From contig NC_043741.1 in NCBI RefSeq assembly GCF_004337985.1, positions 2,611,348 to 2,675,347 of the forward strand: a DNA stretch of 64,000 bases, given 5' to 3'. How positions within the stretch are numbered: position 1 is the first letter of the stretch; every line of letters starts with the position of its first letter. The position numbers and the translations under genes are program-made. The notes below the pieces were generated by a model that did no database searches, was not told the DNA's origin, and saw nothing but the letters and a program-made list of their open reading frames with translations. This stretch comes from Pyricularia pennisetigena (taxonomy: Eukaryota; Ascomycota; Sordariomycetes; Magnaporthales; Pyriculariaceae). Of the stretch, positions 1 to 13,050 are shown in pieces.

Positions 1-2408
1 ACACGGGTTCCCCTTTCTCGTGGCTATAGTATACTCATATTGCTGTACATATAAGAGACGAAAGATTGCATAGGCTCAAGGCTACAAGGATACGTTTTAC
101 AGTCAACCATGGCTCTCGGCAACCCCTATCTTGAAAGACAAAAATAAACAAACAAAGAAAGAGCGTGTTCCATAGTTCGCTGGTTTGGTAGACCGAGTAG
201 GGGTATTGGTCAATGACAGGCTTGGCATTTTCACGGCAACATCCGGGACAGGCCTCGTCTCGGGCCACCCGACGTCCCAAATTGTAATAGAGTGTTGCGT
301 GACTTGGCACTTGAATATACAACGAGCTGGCCTGTCGTGATTGCTTTAATACGCTCAAGTGATTTAAAAGTAGAAATCGACTGTGATTATGTCATTCATA
401 TCGCCTAGGGTCCCGTTCCTTGGGGGCCGGTGAAGAAAAAAAGGGCATTTCGCAAAACGTCCTTAGTTTCTCCTTTTGGTCAAATTATATTCTGGCCGAG
501 AAATTAAACTTTCTTGGCTGGCATAGATGAACACGCACAGACGCTCCAGGTCCAATGGGGTTTGAGAGGGGATATTATTTACAGCACTACACCTCTAACT
601 ACATTTAGGGACCTATGCACAGTAGTAATGAAAAATGGGGGGCACATTTCAGCACAGCTAGAAAAGAAACCTTGCAGCAATTTGATAGGTTGTGAAAACT
701 GGGAGTTAACTCAAATGCAACAACTTGCACTGTTTTGAACGATTATAATCAGCGACCGATTTGGGTGTGGGTATTTGTTTTGCCAGTTGCATTTGCAACT
801 AAAGTAATCACCAAATTACAGATGAAGGTCTACTGCATACTTGCAGCCCTCTGGGGCGGCTCTTTCGTGGTCGCATGAAGCTTGGCGCCCCGTTTTGGGG
901 ACAAGCAAATGACCCGAATCATGTAGCAAGCATGTACTAGGGAACCCCCCTGGTTCACTACGTTTTCTCGCACCAATCATTAGGTCTAGGCTTGGTTGTA
1001 ATAAAGTAGAGACCTACCCTGCAGAGCTCCCTGGTTACCTAACGAGAACGACAGACGGTTTGATGCGGTTCGCCATGCCAAGGTAACCTTGCCTGGCAAT
1101 GTTACCAAACTTCGGACGTCTTCCAGACTTGTTCTAGGGCTGTCGGACCAACGGCGCGTGGCGGTGAGGGTGCTCTGTGCTTTGTCCCAGAGAGACGACC
1201 CTCTCGGTGTAACAGGTTCTTTGCTCATTGCAACGTGGGTAACAGCGCACTTGGGCGACTTTGGTAATAGGAAAGTGAGAGCGCATCCATCCCCTTCAGG
1301 AAGCATTCCGTAGCGAGACTTCTGGACCTTGGGCTGTGAAACTCCTCTTGATTTTCACTGTTAATAAAACAAGCTTTTTGTCTTTTTCCTCTCTCTCTAT
1401 TCAAAACGTATTCTGTAAAGTGGGTATGCTAAATGAACTTGCAAAGCACTTCGTTTTTCACCAAAAAAAAAAAACGCAGCAGAAACATCAAAAAAAAAAT
1501 ACAAAAGGACCCTTGCTGCGTTAAGTTTATTTTATGTTGAATGCCGATCTTTGCTTTAACTGGAATATTCAAAGGCAGGTAACCCTTGGAAGGTTATGGG
1601 ATGGTTGGTGCCAAGGCCAAGAATCGCGCCTCACAATTAAATCCGATCGGATCCTGAAAATTGTAACTACCGTACTGATAGTCTACAGGGTAGGGTGGAT
1701 AGCTAGCTGGAATATTTGTTTTACTGTAATGCTGTACGATGTGCTGCATATGCTCCCGTATGGAGTCTTTGCCTCTTCGATCATGGGGAATTAATTCCGC
1801 CGTGGGTGACTTGCAAGAAGAATAAAACCACTAGCGCTGCCTCGGGCTACGTCGGGTTTCGTAGAATTCGGGGTCTGAATGGGGGGTTTTCAGGCAGGCC
1901 CGCACATGCTTCTCGGAACAGCTTCGCCGTGGATTTTGAACTAAAACGCGTGGCAGCGAGGCTAGGCCCGTAAAGGTGTATAAGCCGGAACGCGCCGATT
2001 GGCATTTGACAAACGGCCAGTTAGTGCCGTGGCTAGTGGTAGACCTTTGGCTGGCGGTTTCGCCTATGTCTCGGCCCTACGTGACAGCTAGATGATTATT
2101 GTATTGCAAAGCAGACATGCATGTGCTCACCACATTTCGTATTATAGATAATCCTCAAGACCCTTGGGGTGGTTTTTGAATTGATAAACAACAGGGGCGA
2201 AAAGATGTGTCATCCAAGTTTATTCTCCCTTGGGCGACGTGGTGACTGACGGAGGGAACAGTCATTCAGCATTTAGAGCAAGTCATTCGAGACCAAAGGT
2301 TGGTCCGCAACGCCTCGACCATGCCTTGCCACAACATGCAGCTGAGAGGAGGCGCATGTAGTCTAGGCTCGAACATGGTACATACATACATCAAGTACCT
2401 GCATTCAA

Positions 2409-2453
<45 letters not shown>

Positions 2454-3158
2454 CAGACTGTCGCTTGGTTTACGATTAATCGCAGTCCATGCGTCACTAT
2501 CCACCTACAGTGAACAAACATCTTTCAAAAGGCAGACGGCGTCTACGATGAGAACGCCACGCCCGGACATAACTCGGGAATTTAGCCACAGTTTGGTTGA
2601 GCGCGGGGCCAATATGTTCGGGAAGCTCAAGCTCTCTTTGTGGCTGAGTGGCATCAGCACGTAATGCTTGGTAGGGTTTTTTCGGCAATCGCGCTCTCAG
2701 ATCCCGAGAAATCGTCCCACTACGCAATGAGCTGATTGAGTGCTCAATCACCGACCCGAGATTTCACGAAGTTTTGCATCCAGCGCTTGCATTTTGTTTC
2801 TTGATTTCAAGACAACAGGAGGACCCTTGGTCTGTACATATTTGTAGTTACTCCATCCATTGGAACCACCACTATCCTCGAGTTTGAAGCCAATTCAGAC
2901 ATAATCCACTACGTTCTGCATTGTCAATCGCACTTGGCAGAGAAGTGACATCATCCACTCCAAACTTTTTTCCCCATCCCTATTACACTATTACGACCGA
3001 TATCGTCATCTGCGCCGAGCTATAATCTTTTGAAAGCCCGCTTTGCAGTCAAGACCCCAACAAGAGAAACAAATCTCAACACAACTCACAGCCACGATCT
3101 CCAATTCGAATTCACATCCCTCGAAACCAAAGCCCGAACTTTTCACCAAACCGCAATC
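1..3158. other. Gene-free left end
   Basis: I find no supportable gene in these 3.2 kb. Short open frames (35-358 minus, 986-1306 minus, 2497-2751 minus) have no recognisable motif and no splice-consistent extension. The last few hundred bases before the ATG at 3159 should be the promoter and 5' leader of the RCF2-like gene. A T/A homopolymer tract lies at 2410-2450. Confidence 0.5.
2410..2450. repeat. T12-A29 homopolymer tract
   Basis: Twelve T are followed directly by 29 A. The arms could pair as a 12-bp hairpin. It may be a poly-A relic or replication slippage; nothing retroposon-like is visible beside it. Confidence 0.85.
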
Positions 3159-3997
3159 ATGAGAGTCATCAGCAAGGAGGAAGAAGCCGCCCACTACAGC
3201 GCGACCATCAAGGGTGGCTTGGTCGGCGGCAGCGTCGGCCTGGCGCTGGGCCTGGCGGGCGTTGTGGGCGCGTCTAAGCGGTACGCCGCCTTTCGGTCGC
3301 TGACGCTGCCGTTCCGTGCCTTCCTGGTCACGTCGTCGGGCACCTTCGGCGCCATCACTGTGGCGGAGCGGTACAGCATCGCATTCGCCAAGCAGCAGGA
3401 CCCTATGAACTTTTACAAGGACGAGTCGACGCGCGTGCTCGAGGAGGCGCGCCAGCAGGCCTCGCAGATGCAGCGTCTCAAGGAGTGGGGCCGCGAGAAC
3501 AGGTACACCATCGTCTTCGCCAGCTGGCTGGCCAGCATGGGCGTCGCCCTCGCCGCCGTCGGCAAGGATAAGTACCTCACCACCGCCCAGAAGCTGGTCC
3601 AGGCCCGTGTCTACGCCCAGGGTCTGACCCTGGCTGTCCTCATAGCCACCGCCATTTTTGAGACCGCCGATGCCAAGAGCGGCAAAGGAAGGTGGCAGAC
3701 CGTCATGGTCGTCGACCCCAACGATCCTGAGCACAAGCACCTGATCGAGAAGAAGATCCACAAGGAGGAGTACGAGGGACAGGATCTGTGGATGGGTAAG
3801 TCGAATTCCTTTGTTGGGTTGCACTGCCATGATTTGATCAAAGCGACATTTTTATGCTGACATGTCCGACAGATATGGTTGCTGCTGAGGAGAGGAGGTT
3901 AGCCGACCAGAAGAAGGCTCGCGAAGAGGCCGCCGCCAAGGTCACCACCGAGGCCAAGAAGGAAAACTCTGAGAAGACCAAGGCTACCTCAGCATAA
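3159..3997 (+). CDS. RCF2: Respiratory supercomplex factor 2-like (HIG1 domain) protein
   Basis: The protein has 253 residues in two exons (3159-3795 and 3873-3997). The intron begins GTAAGT and ends CAG, and the phases match. Rcf2/Aim38 proteins sit in the mitochondrial inner membrane and help assemble or regulate the complex III-IV supercomplex and cytochrome c oxidase. A glycine-rich hydrophobic segment lies near residues 19-40. The HIG1 domain follows at about 105-175, starting after RLKEWGRENRY, with two hydrophobic helices around the conserved QKLVQARVYAQG loop. The C-terminal tail after the intron is charged, Lys/Glu/Ala-rich and probably coiled. Length is close to the roughly 220 residues of yeast Rcf2. 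The start is the first ATG of the frame; the frame is open upstream, but only without ATG. The family assignment comes from motif memory and is fairly secure. Confidence 0.85.
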
Positions 3998-4981
3998 ATC
4001 ATCATCATTCCAGCCGAGTCTCGGTCTTTAATATCACTATTACACGCCTAACAGCCTCACGGGCATTTATCAGGGCATATGAGACAACTCTACTCACCCG
4101 AGCGTATTTTAAATCCAAAAAAAGAAGACGGACCCGGGTCTTCGTGCCGCGAGGTCATTTGTCCAAGAGGGAAGGTTACAATTATAGAAATTGTCTGTAT
4201 ATATAGACAAAAGGCGTACGGTGGCGTTTCTGGGAAGCATTTTGTTCGTTCTTTGTCTGAATGCGAGAGCGGAGCGGAAACGGCTTAATGGCGTCTGATC
4301 TGAAGGCTGTTCACCTCAGAAATCGGACGTATGGTCGGTCTAGATTTTGGCGACTAGCTGTCTAAGGGAATGACCTTGGCTAGATGAGCCCAATGACAAT
4401 ATCACACCATTTAATATGTTATTTTTTTACTGGAGCTTCACAAGAACAGAGAAATGAAGATATCCATTCATTGTCAGACTTTATACGAGCACCGAGGCAA
4501 TGAAAGAAAATAAAGGGAACACTATGATTGAGGAGAGAAAGGTAGAAGACGGATAGACTACAAAGCTCACGGCTCAGCTGGCCGTAGGCGGTCTGAGTAT
4601 TGTATTAGACTGAAAAGAGAAGGGTCAAGTATACACTGATATACAGCTCAAAATTTTGGAATTCGATCGTGTCCATAGTAAAGTACCAGAGAATAAAGCA
4701 ACATGGTGAGTAAGTAGAGTAAAAGCCTGGACATGGGGAAAAGAAAAAGATTCAAATGCCGAGTGTGTTTTTTTTTTTTTTTTTTTTTTTTCTCTCTCTC
4801 TTCAAGTCCCAACACACTTGCAAATACCCCAAATATGCTACGCTTGTTTGTTGTATCAGAATGAACATGCCGTTCCCAGCCCGCCAAGTTGGACTAACAA
4901 AAAAGCCAGAGCAATAAAGTCATTAATAAGTTCATTTGGACCCATTATGCAGAGAAGGAAAAAAAAAAAAAATAAGAAACC
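3998..4981. other. Convergent 3' intergenic region
   Basis: Both neighbouring genes end into this stretch, so it should hold two 3' UTRs. A T24 tract lies at 4768-4791, followed by a short CT repeat. No gene is supported. Confidence 0.6.
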
Positions 4982-6731
4982 TCATTGGGGCGTATCGCTT
5001 CCACCAGCAGCACTGTTTGTATCAAAGCAACGGGATGTGTTGGGGACCCTCGTCGCCGCCCCGAGATCAGCGTTCACGACGGCAGGTGATGCATTTCCAG
5101 GCCACAGTGACGGCGGCACGATCCCGGTGGTGCTCGGGGAATAAGCCGTCTGCATGCCGCCGACGCCCAGGTCGAGTCCGAACCCGGCCTCCCTGGTCTG
5201 CTGCTGCCTCGTCGCGGCTGGAGCGTAGCTGGCCCCGATGCCGCGGCGCGGGATGGCCATGGCGGCTGCTGGTTGCTGGGGGGTCATCCGGCTCAGCTGC
5301 TGGGGCGTCCAGCGTGACGGGCTGGCGGTGTTGCCGCCGGGCTGGGTGCTCGGTGCAAAATGATGGCTGCCGGCTTGGGACCAGTTCGGGAGGCCGGTGG
5401 GTGTGGTCGTGGTGTAGTTGAAGCCGCTGTCGGGCGGGCCGGCTGTCGACATCCATGGGTTTCGGGCCGGAAGCTGGAGAAACGGGTACTGTGTCGCCAT
5501 GCTGGTCGGCAGGTACATTGCATCCGTACCCCCGGCCATGCCTTGGCCTGTGCCGTTGCATAGTTGATTCAACATATCGTCATCAAACACCATGTCCGTC
5601 AAGCTGCTGTCGAGATCCACTGCACCCGTGATGGTGCCGAGGTCTGGCGATAGATTTTGCAGCAGAGGAGATTCGTACTCGAACCCGGCGGATATGCTGT
5701 TCCCGTTGGTCTTGATGTTCTGGGTGGCTGGAGTAGCAGTGAAGGTGTCCTGCTGAGATGTCGAGGCTGTGAACGCATAGGCGGGCCCGCTTGCGCAGCT
5801 GCTGACTAGCGTCTCAGACTTTGTGCCGTCGACCTCCTGATCCATATTGTCTGTCTCCATCAGTATCTTCTCCATGGCAATCATGCTCACGACCACCTTC
5901 TCATTCGGGAACACTATCGAGCCGTTCAGCTCGTGCTTGTGCGGTGCCCCCAGTGGAATAGTGCATGAGCCGCCGCCGGTGCACTCGAATGCGTCCGTAG
6001 CGTCTGGTTGCTGTTGATATTGCTGCTGCTGTTGCTGCTGGGCTGGCATCAGAGGGAAAGGGCTTTGTGGCGTCGGAATTACAGTGGCTGGAGCAGCTTC
6101 AGCATCGTCTCCGAGGAGCAGTTTCAAGTCGGCAAAGTCGCCATATCCACTCAAGAAGTCCTGCTGGAGAAAGGGAGAGCTATCCGCGACCGGCGCGGGA
6201 AACGTGTCCTCGTACGAGTCTTGGGGCACCGATACAGTCTGTGGCTGCTGGTATGAGAAGCTTTGTGTGTATGTTGCGGTTTGCGGTACTGTCATTAGGG
6301 CATTTTGTTCCTGGATCTGGAGAAGGGGAGCCCTGCATGTATTACAGGGCCTGTCAGTGCCAGTACTAGTACCATTCAAGTCAAGGGGCTGGATACGTTC
6401 ATCTTGGATGGGAGAAATGAAGGAATGTTCCTAAGAGAAGCATGGCGAATACGTAGCCCACTGCGGCCCCCCCCCATATGACATACCCAAACTCCACGTC
6501 CCGGCCGACTTCCTGACGGAGATATCTATACTGGCTGTAGCCAAACTTTTGGTCGTTGAACTTTTCCCTGAAGCGCTTTATGACCTCGTCTTTGCTGATC
6601 AGCTTCTGGTTCCAGAGTTTGAGGTTGACAGCAAAGAATCGCTTCTGCTCGGACGTGTAGCGGTTGTGCGACACCATCCTCTCGGCCCTGTCTGCTGCTG
6701 CTGCTGATGATGGTCGCCTCGAGGACGGCAT
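4982..6731 (-). CDS. Q-rich hypothetical protein, possible transcriptional regulator
   Basis: I do not recognise the family. The model has 531 residues in two exons (6731-6487 and 6332-4982). The donor GTATGT and acceptor ATGCAG join in phase to give VEFG-APLL. The first exon encodes a compact charged region (about residues 20-81) with the pattern RYTSEQKRFF, then EVIKRFREKF, then YRYLRQEVGRD; it looks like a small helical DNA- or protein-binding domain. The rest is low complexity: poly-Gln near residues 195-205, many Pro, Ser, Thr and Gln, and acidic patches. That is a composition typical of transcriptional activators. The single ATG at 6731 was chosen because no other ATG precedes the conserved-looking block. 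Reading through the intron instead gives a false membrane segment. Function is inference only. Confidence 0.6.
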
Positions 6732-7847
6732 GGTTGTCAACTCTTTATGCCTGCTTACGGATGTTTTGTTTGTGCCCCTCTTTCTGGCTTCAAGAAAAGT
6801 TGAAATCCCAAGAAATGGCAAGACAGTCAAGAATGACCACGCCTTTTCTTTTTGCAGTCACTGGCCTCGGAGCAAGAATCCCTTTTTTTTAATTTTTTTT
6901 GGATACAGCAGGATCAGGTTTGCTGTAGTGAATAGAGAGAAAAGTGAAAGATTAGAGACAAGAGAACGAACTCGAGAACAGAGAAACTCACCTCTGTGAA
7001 GCACTTGGTCTGTTTTTGTTTGCGAGTTGCGTGGGAGGAACCAGCTGGTTGTCAGGACTTTCGATAGCGATAGAATGCAGCGTCTCCCCCGTTCTTTCCA
7101 ATACAATAACTCGCTCTGTAATGTTCTAATGACACAACAGGCCGAACGCTTATGGAGCAGCTCTACGGAGAAGGGCGCGACGGAGTGGACGCTTTGAACG
7201 GGCCGTGGGCTTCTGACGGTTGATGTAGCAAGAAACTATTACGAAAGGGGGAAAAAAGGCTAGAGAAACTAAGCAAACCAAGCTTGCATAGAAATCAGTC
7301 GCGAGAAATCGTGTTCGCTGTTGTTATCGTGGTGACTTGGGGGTTCAGTGAAACTTTCATTCAAGGTCATATGAGAAGTATTGTTGGACAACAAGAGGTT
7401 AGCTCAGCTTTCAGAAGCTACCGCAATAAGTGATTAGGATTGTTGAATTCAAGACGAAAGGCAAAAGGCGGAAGGAATCGCAGGTCACCGGGAGTTCGAA
7501 AGTGGAGTGATGTGCGATGGAAAGAGACTGAAAGGTAGTGACTAGCATACGTACTGGAGGTGACTTGCAGGCCATGGAGACTGAATTCAAAAACCGGCAG
7601 ATCATGATTCTGTCAATTTACCTAGCCTTTAGGGGACCGGTAACAAACAGTTCATATATGAAGGGAGAGTCCCCATCAGAGCCATAGAGCCACCAACCTG
7701 TCATTCCCAGTAGAGTGCCCACCGCATGTATACTAGCCTGTCCATGACGGGAATCACGCAGTTTCTAGATCCAAACATGGCTGCTAAAGGTTCTGATCGA
7801 TTGAGAACGGCCACTTCGGGCTATGGACCATCCACAGACTGTGAATG
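6732..7847. other. Intergenic, tandem minus-strand genes
   Basis: This should hold the promoter and leader of the Q-rich gene and the 3' UTR of the methyltransferase gene. No gene is supported; the longest frames here are short and motif-free. Confidence 0.5.
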
Positions 7848-9165
7848 CTACCTCCTTTGGAAGATTCCCCACCAACACTCGACATTTTTCTGCGCTTCGT
7901 CTTCTTCGTCGTCGCCCCAGTCATCTTGACTGGCAACTATGCCCTCCTCTTTACAAACAAATGAAGCATCCGAACCCTCCTCCATCAACTGCCTAAAAGA
8001 TGAGAGGAGTCCAATCGTGGTAACGTCCCTCCGCGGCACCATGACAAGAGCCCTAGCGTCTGCAGAGATGGCCAGCTGGTCATCAATTGCACCGGCCAGC
8101 AGTCCTGGGTGGTCGTCATCGTACATGGGATCGGCTACAATGACCATCTAGAAGTAACATGTCAATCGGGTCATCCTCTTTCTGAAGGTGATATTCATGC
8201 GGGCGCGTATATGCTGCCATCCACCTTGCGGCTGATTAGGCCCTCACACCCCCAATATGAATAACGCACCTCGAACTGATTCTTGTCGCCAAATAGATCT
8301 GGATCGATCTCGTCGTCTCCGTCACCACCCCACGTAAGGGCGCCGGCGGCCAAGTCTCCACCCATGGCCTTGATTGTGGATTGGTTTCGTTCTACATTGT
8401 GACGGAGATTGGGCATGATGTCTGGGAGGTCGCTCAGCGTAACTTGGCAGGCCCAAATGGCAGCGGCCGCTAGGCCGAGCAGCCCAGTACCTGAGCCAAG
8501 TTCCAAAACATGGGGTTTTGTGAGTGGCGGCGGTTGTGGTGACGACGACGATGTTGGGGACTGAATGAGATGCTGCAAGGGACCGACGGCAAATTGGCCA
8601 AGCATTTGTGCTAGAGCGTAGGATGAGCCCCAAGTCTTTAGCCCCAGAGAGTCGCCGGTCAACGGAGGTTCCCTAATGACGAGCTCGAAGGGGGAATAGC
8701 CATTTTGACTTTCAAAAGGCCAACTCCTGATGATCTCGCCCATAGCTACAGGCTTGTGAGCATGTGACGGATTGTAAAAGCAGCCGTGTCTTGAAGCTCC
8801 GACGTAGCGCAAGGGGCCAGCAACGAGAGGCGTGGCTGTGACGTACCTGCCCTCCCGCAACGCTCCGACAAGCGCCGACCTGCTTCCGTCCACAATGCAT
8901 CCCTCTGCTCGTCATCCTCCAACCAGCTCAGGGGGCTACTGATGACACTGGACAGATACCTAGCAATGGCCTGCCGAGTACTCTCTGACAAATCCTGGGG
9001 TTTCTTTTGGTTGTCCTCAAGTCTGGCTGGTGAATGCTTCGAGTTCCACTTCCAAATCGGGGGTTCCACACGCAAATTCAAGAGACACTCGAGTATGTCT
9101 TCAAAGGCAGGCTTCTGCCACATTTGAGGGAAATCCTCTGGCGGAATCTGGGGCGTGCTCGTCAT
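7848..9165 (-). CDS. EFM2: EFM2/Rrg1-type protein-lysine methyltransferase
   Basis: The protein has 364 residues in three exons (9165-8847, 8745-8270, 8147-7848). The introns start GTACGT and GTGCGT, end TAG, and have matching phases. It is a seven-beta-strand SAM-dependent methyltransferase of the Methyltransf_16 (METTL21-like) family. Motif I, VLELGSGTGLLGL, lies near residues 186-198. It is preceded by the LKTWGSSYALA block that typically leads into this fold. The acidic post-I segment is LSDLPDIMPNLRHNV. The DPMY motif at about 271-274 is the DxxY-type signature of lysine methyltransferases in this group. The helical N-terminal extension of about 105 residues matches the fungal EFM2/Rrg1 branch, whose yeast member methylates translation elongation factor 2. 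Another METTL21-type substrate cannot be excluded. The first intron removes a frame that would otherwise read through to a stop. Confidence 0.82.
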
Positions 9166-10567
9166 TGATATTGGGGGCGATGATGAAGGGGGAAAAAAAA
9201 AACCTCGTCAAGGTGGTGTACACGAAGAGAAGAGCCGCCTGTGGCTGTTGCTGTTACCTGGGAAGTACGAGATGATGATGGTATACTTCAACACACTGGG
9301 CATGGATTCACAATGCTAGTGGCAGTCGGGAATGCTGTTGAATATATATGTGTCAAGGGAGGGAAAAGATCCTGCGAATTAGCAGCAAAGGCGAGTCGAG
9401 AGTTTTCGCATGCATCTTAGTCGGGTCTGGCCTAAGGGGCGATCAATGGGTTACAAGGCGATCGATAGAATACAAAGGGAGTTCCACTCCCCTCCATGAC
9501 CCGAGTAGGGGTTTGTGGGCACTTGTTCCTGCCCTTTTTTGTTCAGGGCGGTCAGGGCCAGATGAGTCGAGATTCAGGGTCCATCCACCCCAAGCTGAGA
9601 TAAGCAGTCGTCATTGTGTCACTCTACCCCACTTGGAGCTCGCGATTTGTCCTTTTGATTGGCTGGCTGATCTCCCACGATTTTCAGCCTTGTATGACTA
9701 GACGCGTCAAAAACCGAAAAAAAAAAATTCACGCCCTTTCCTGATTCCCTTCCTCTTTCTCCCCCAAGCATCGTCCTCTTCAACGCTGCGTTTCCATGTC
9801 GAATCTACGGAGAGTCTGTCTCACGATAGACTCTCATCACCGTACATGTGAGAAATTCGGAGTAATCTTCATCCACTAGGGGAAGCCGCGGTCGTTTTTC
9901 TGCAAAGAAAAAAAGGACGGGCGATACCCAACTTCTTCAAGCCCGTGACGGCCTGGCGTGACTTCACGTCTGCAATTGGCATCAGAAAAGCAGGGACGGT
10001 AGGCAGCTTCTAGCTCGTCAAGCCGATCACCTCTGGGAGAGCCGTTGCGAAGATTTGTGTCGGGAGACACTGGAGTGCGATACGCGGCGTTACCACTGGA
10101 CTCGTGTCCCTCTTCCCTCCGGGGTTGAGGTGTGCCTTGTCCGAGTAACAATTCAATTCCGATTACTCTGCTGAGGACGATGCTTCACTCTTTTTTCTCA
10201 CAGGTCAGTAGTATATCTTGATTTCAGAATTTGACCGATATCTGAGGTATGGGATACTTGCTAATCAACTCTTATCTTTTCTGAGGACTGTGATGGTGGG
10301 ATCGACCCAGTTGCACATTTCAGATGTTTACATACAGCAGGTAGGAAGTGAAGTCTTGTCATTACGACCCGTATTCGCATTGGCACCGGCAGGTCTGTCT
10401 ATAACATCGTTGTCTCAGAGAAGCAGCTCCTGACCGCCTGGTTGTCACAACACCATCTTCGCTTCCGCCACCTTCATATCTCCTCACTCATCGGCATGAT
10501 GACTGTACAACCTCCTTATTCGCCTCCGACCCGTTCAGCCATTTCAAAAGACTGGATAGAGGCCCGG
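9166..10567. other. Intergenic region
   Basis: No gene is supported. It should contain the EFM2 promoter and the 3' end of the next minus-strand gene. Short frames at 9348-9701 (plus) and 9876-10151 (minus) show no motif. Confidence 0.5.
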
Positions 10568-11674
10568 TCATTGGGTAGTTTGAGGGCTCCATTCATTCGA
10601 AGACTCACCTGCCGCTACGTCCCCCTCTTGCTCGGGGTCAGCTTTGTTGCCCGGGCGCCCTGCATCGGCCTTGTCGTACTTCTTGTAAAGGTAAAGATTC
10701 TCTGCATTTTTCTGATCGAGCATCGCAAGGGCCTGTTTGACCAAGTTGTACACGGCCAAGCAACTCGTCCGCTCCCTCTGTACCGTGCGTGCCAGCATTG
10801 TGATTCCTTGGACTTGCACTACCAGAACTTTCAAACCTACACGCCTCTGCTTGCTCATGGCACTTTCGAGGGCGCCACCGGGCTTGTCCCAATTGGCCTC
10901 ATCCAGAGGAGCGGACAATCTCTCGATGGTTTTCAAGTTTTTTTGGATCGCAGTACATAGGTCATGAAATCGGTTCCCTTCGCTATCGTCGTTGTTCATC
11001 TTTGCCAAAACGACCTGTACCCAAATCACATTGAGTACATCGTCATTGCGGCCGACGTCAGCGGTCTTGGCGAGTTGCTTCGCGTGAGCTTCAATGTACG
11101 CCCCATAAAACCTGCTTGCTGCCTGAAGCTCTCGCTCGAGCTGCTCCAATACGTAGTCCAGGCTCAGGTTGTTGTCCGAGTCCGGGTAGCGACTTGGCAG
11201 TGCATACCCGGTCTGATCTGGACGGGATGCGTGCGTCCTGGCGAGCTGCATATTGTTGACGCCTTCACCCTCTGCGATGCCAGTTGGGGACTGGCGCCGC
11301 TGCTGTGAACTGCCATGATCGCCCGGCTTTTGATGGCTGGAGTCTTGGCGGCTTGACCCTTGCTGATTACCTGACTTCTGTTGATGACCACGCTGTGGCG
11401 GAACGCCGTCACCGATGGGCCGGGATGGTAAAATGTCCTCAATCCAGTACGCCCGTACTTCTGGCGGGCGTCGCGAGCCATAAGAATCGCTGTGTGCCCA
11501 CTGATCGACAAACATAGATGCCGAATGGCTGCCTCTAGATGGCCGGTCGCTGGTATGTCTTCCAGCCGTGCGCGGGGTTCCGCCGTCGTTGCCGTACCCT
11601 GAACCCTCATGGAAGAGTCTCTGATCATCATGTTGGCGCCTACATCCACTTCTGCTGCTATGGTTGCTGGACAT
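10568..11674 (-). CDS. Hypothetical protein with helical C-terminal domain
   Basis: This is an uninterrupted 368-residue frame from the ATG at 11674. I do not recognise the family. The first 150 residues are polar and disordered-looking, rich in Ser, Gly, Gln, Arg and His. From about residue 165 the sequence becomes regular and amphipathic, starting LDYVLEQLERELQAASRFYG and continuing through several heptad-like segments to about 340. It ends in a charged tail. No catalytic motif, signal peptide or membrane segment is visible. The ordered second half argues for a real gene, since the overlapping frames on the other strand lack it. It may be specific to a narrow group of fungi. Confidence 0.6.
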   Translation of the reverse strand: MSSNHSSRSGCRRQHDDQRLFHEGSGYGNDGGTPRTAGRHTSDRPSRGSHSASMFVDQWAHSDSYGSRRPPEVRAYWIEDILPSRPIGDGVPPQRGHQQKSGNQQGSSRQDSSHQKPGDHGSSQQRRQSPTGIAEGEGVNNMQLARTHASRPDQTGYALPSRYPDSDNNLSLDYVLEQLERELQAASRFYGAYIEAHAKQLAKTADVGRNDDVLNVIWVQVVLAKMNNDDSEGNRFHDLCTAIQKNLKTIERLSAPLDEANWDKPGGALESAMSKQRRVGLKVLVVQVQGITMLARTVQRERTSCLAVYNLVKQALAMLDQKNAENLYLYKKYDKADAGRPGNKADPEQEGDVAAGESSNEWSPQTTQ

Positions 11675-13018
11675 GATCGTTGCCGAGTTAAACGCTGTCT
11701 TGTCTTGGGACTCGAGTGTGCTTTGGTGCGTGAGAGGACTTCCACAGGGGAATATCTTGTTTTGCTGGCTCAGTGTTCGTTTTATAGGAGATGTGGGCGT
11801 CTAGGCAGACAATGGCTCCATTATATTCACTATTCTTCCCAGACAAGCTATTGTTCTTTACAAGCATCGACCTGCTCTTCTATTGTTCGACAAACATGCA
11901 ATTGATTATGTTATATTGGGGTATCCATTGATTGTTACAAAACTCAGGTTACGATGTATGTATGTTGCTTGCACTGGAACGGTCAATAGAGGACACCAAA
12001 CTGGGATTAGGCACCATTGGGTCAGATCTGCAGCAAACCAACGGCACTAACATATGGAATAGCTGCATGCGCAATCGGGGGCACACAGCCCAGATGCTAT
12101 CCCTTTGTTATTGTACCTGGCTTCCAAACATTCCAAACAACAGCATGACAGCAAACCCAGCAGTCGTTTGAATCGGAACCAAAGTCCATCCCGCCCTGGT
12201 GTGCCTGCCTCATCTATGGAAGATGCACGAGTATTCCTGAGCATGATATGGGTTATATTTGCTGTTTGCCCATAGTCATTGACTGGGAAGCTTACACCAA
12301 GCATCTAAAGGCTAGAAGTAGACAGTGAGAACTGCCTTTAAATTCCTGATGAAGAAAAGCGCAAAAAAAAAAAAAAAACAAGGAGGAATAGAAGTTATGG
12401 TTTGCGCGTGCACTCACGTTTGGCGTCCAGTTGAGGGACGAGTCGAGGGCCATGGATCACAAGACCACATCATAGTCATTATCATCGTCACCATCATCAT
12501 CAGCCACAACGCAATCGCCCAGAGAATAAACATTGCATAACATGGGAATAAAGCTAATGCCACTGTTGCTGTTAGATACAGCAGGCTTAGTTCATGGGCT
12601 GGTTGCCACATGCCGTGAAAGGGATACGTGGTGTATGACGCGGAAATAGTACAGCTCATTTCAGACCTCAAAATCATCCTCAATCGAGGAGGCAAGGAGA
12701 ATGAGGCTTAGAATTAGGATGGTGTGTACATTTGTCATGTGATCTTGTCCCCACGCCGGCGAGGACTTGGCGACTCGGGACGTGCCGTATTAGACCCGGA
12801 GACCGGGGTAGTAGGAGGTCCAAGTTTGAATGGCTCGCTTCGAGCATGGGAAGGGCGGCTGCTTTGATGGATCACGGTCTTTTTTTTTTCCTACTTTACG
12901 AAGCTGAATGGGTCAATTTGGTTGGTCATTATGACCCCAAAACCAAAGGCAGCTATTCCTGGTCTAGAGATGTCTGCTTGGTCAATAGCAGACATTCAAG
13001 CTTTTTTCATCCCATCAT

Positions 13019-13025
<7 letters not shown>

Positions 13026-13050
<25 letters not shown>

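Noticed and set aside
3006..3830. 274-codon minus frame opposite RCF2
   Set aside because: It is an antisense shadow of a GC-rich coding region; the plus strand has the HIG1 motif and a phased intron.
6399..6486. Apparent membrane helix at the end of the frame 6830-6399 (minus)
   Set aside because: It lies inside the phase-matched intron 6333-6486 of the Q-rich gene and is not translated in the spliced product.
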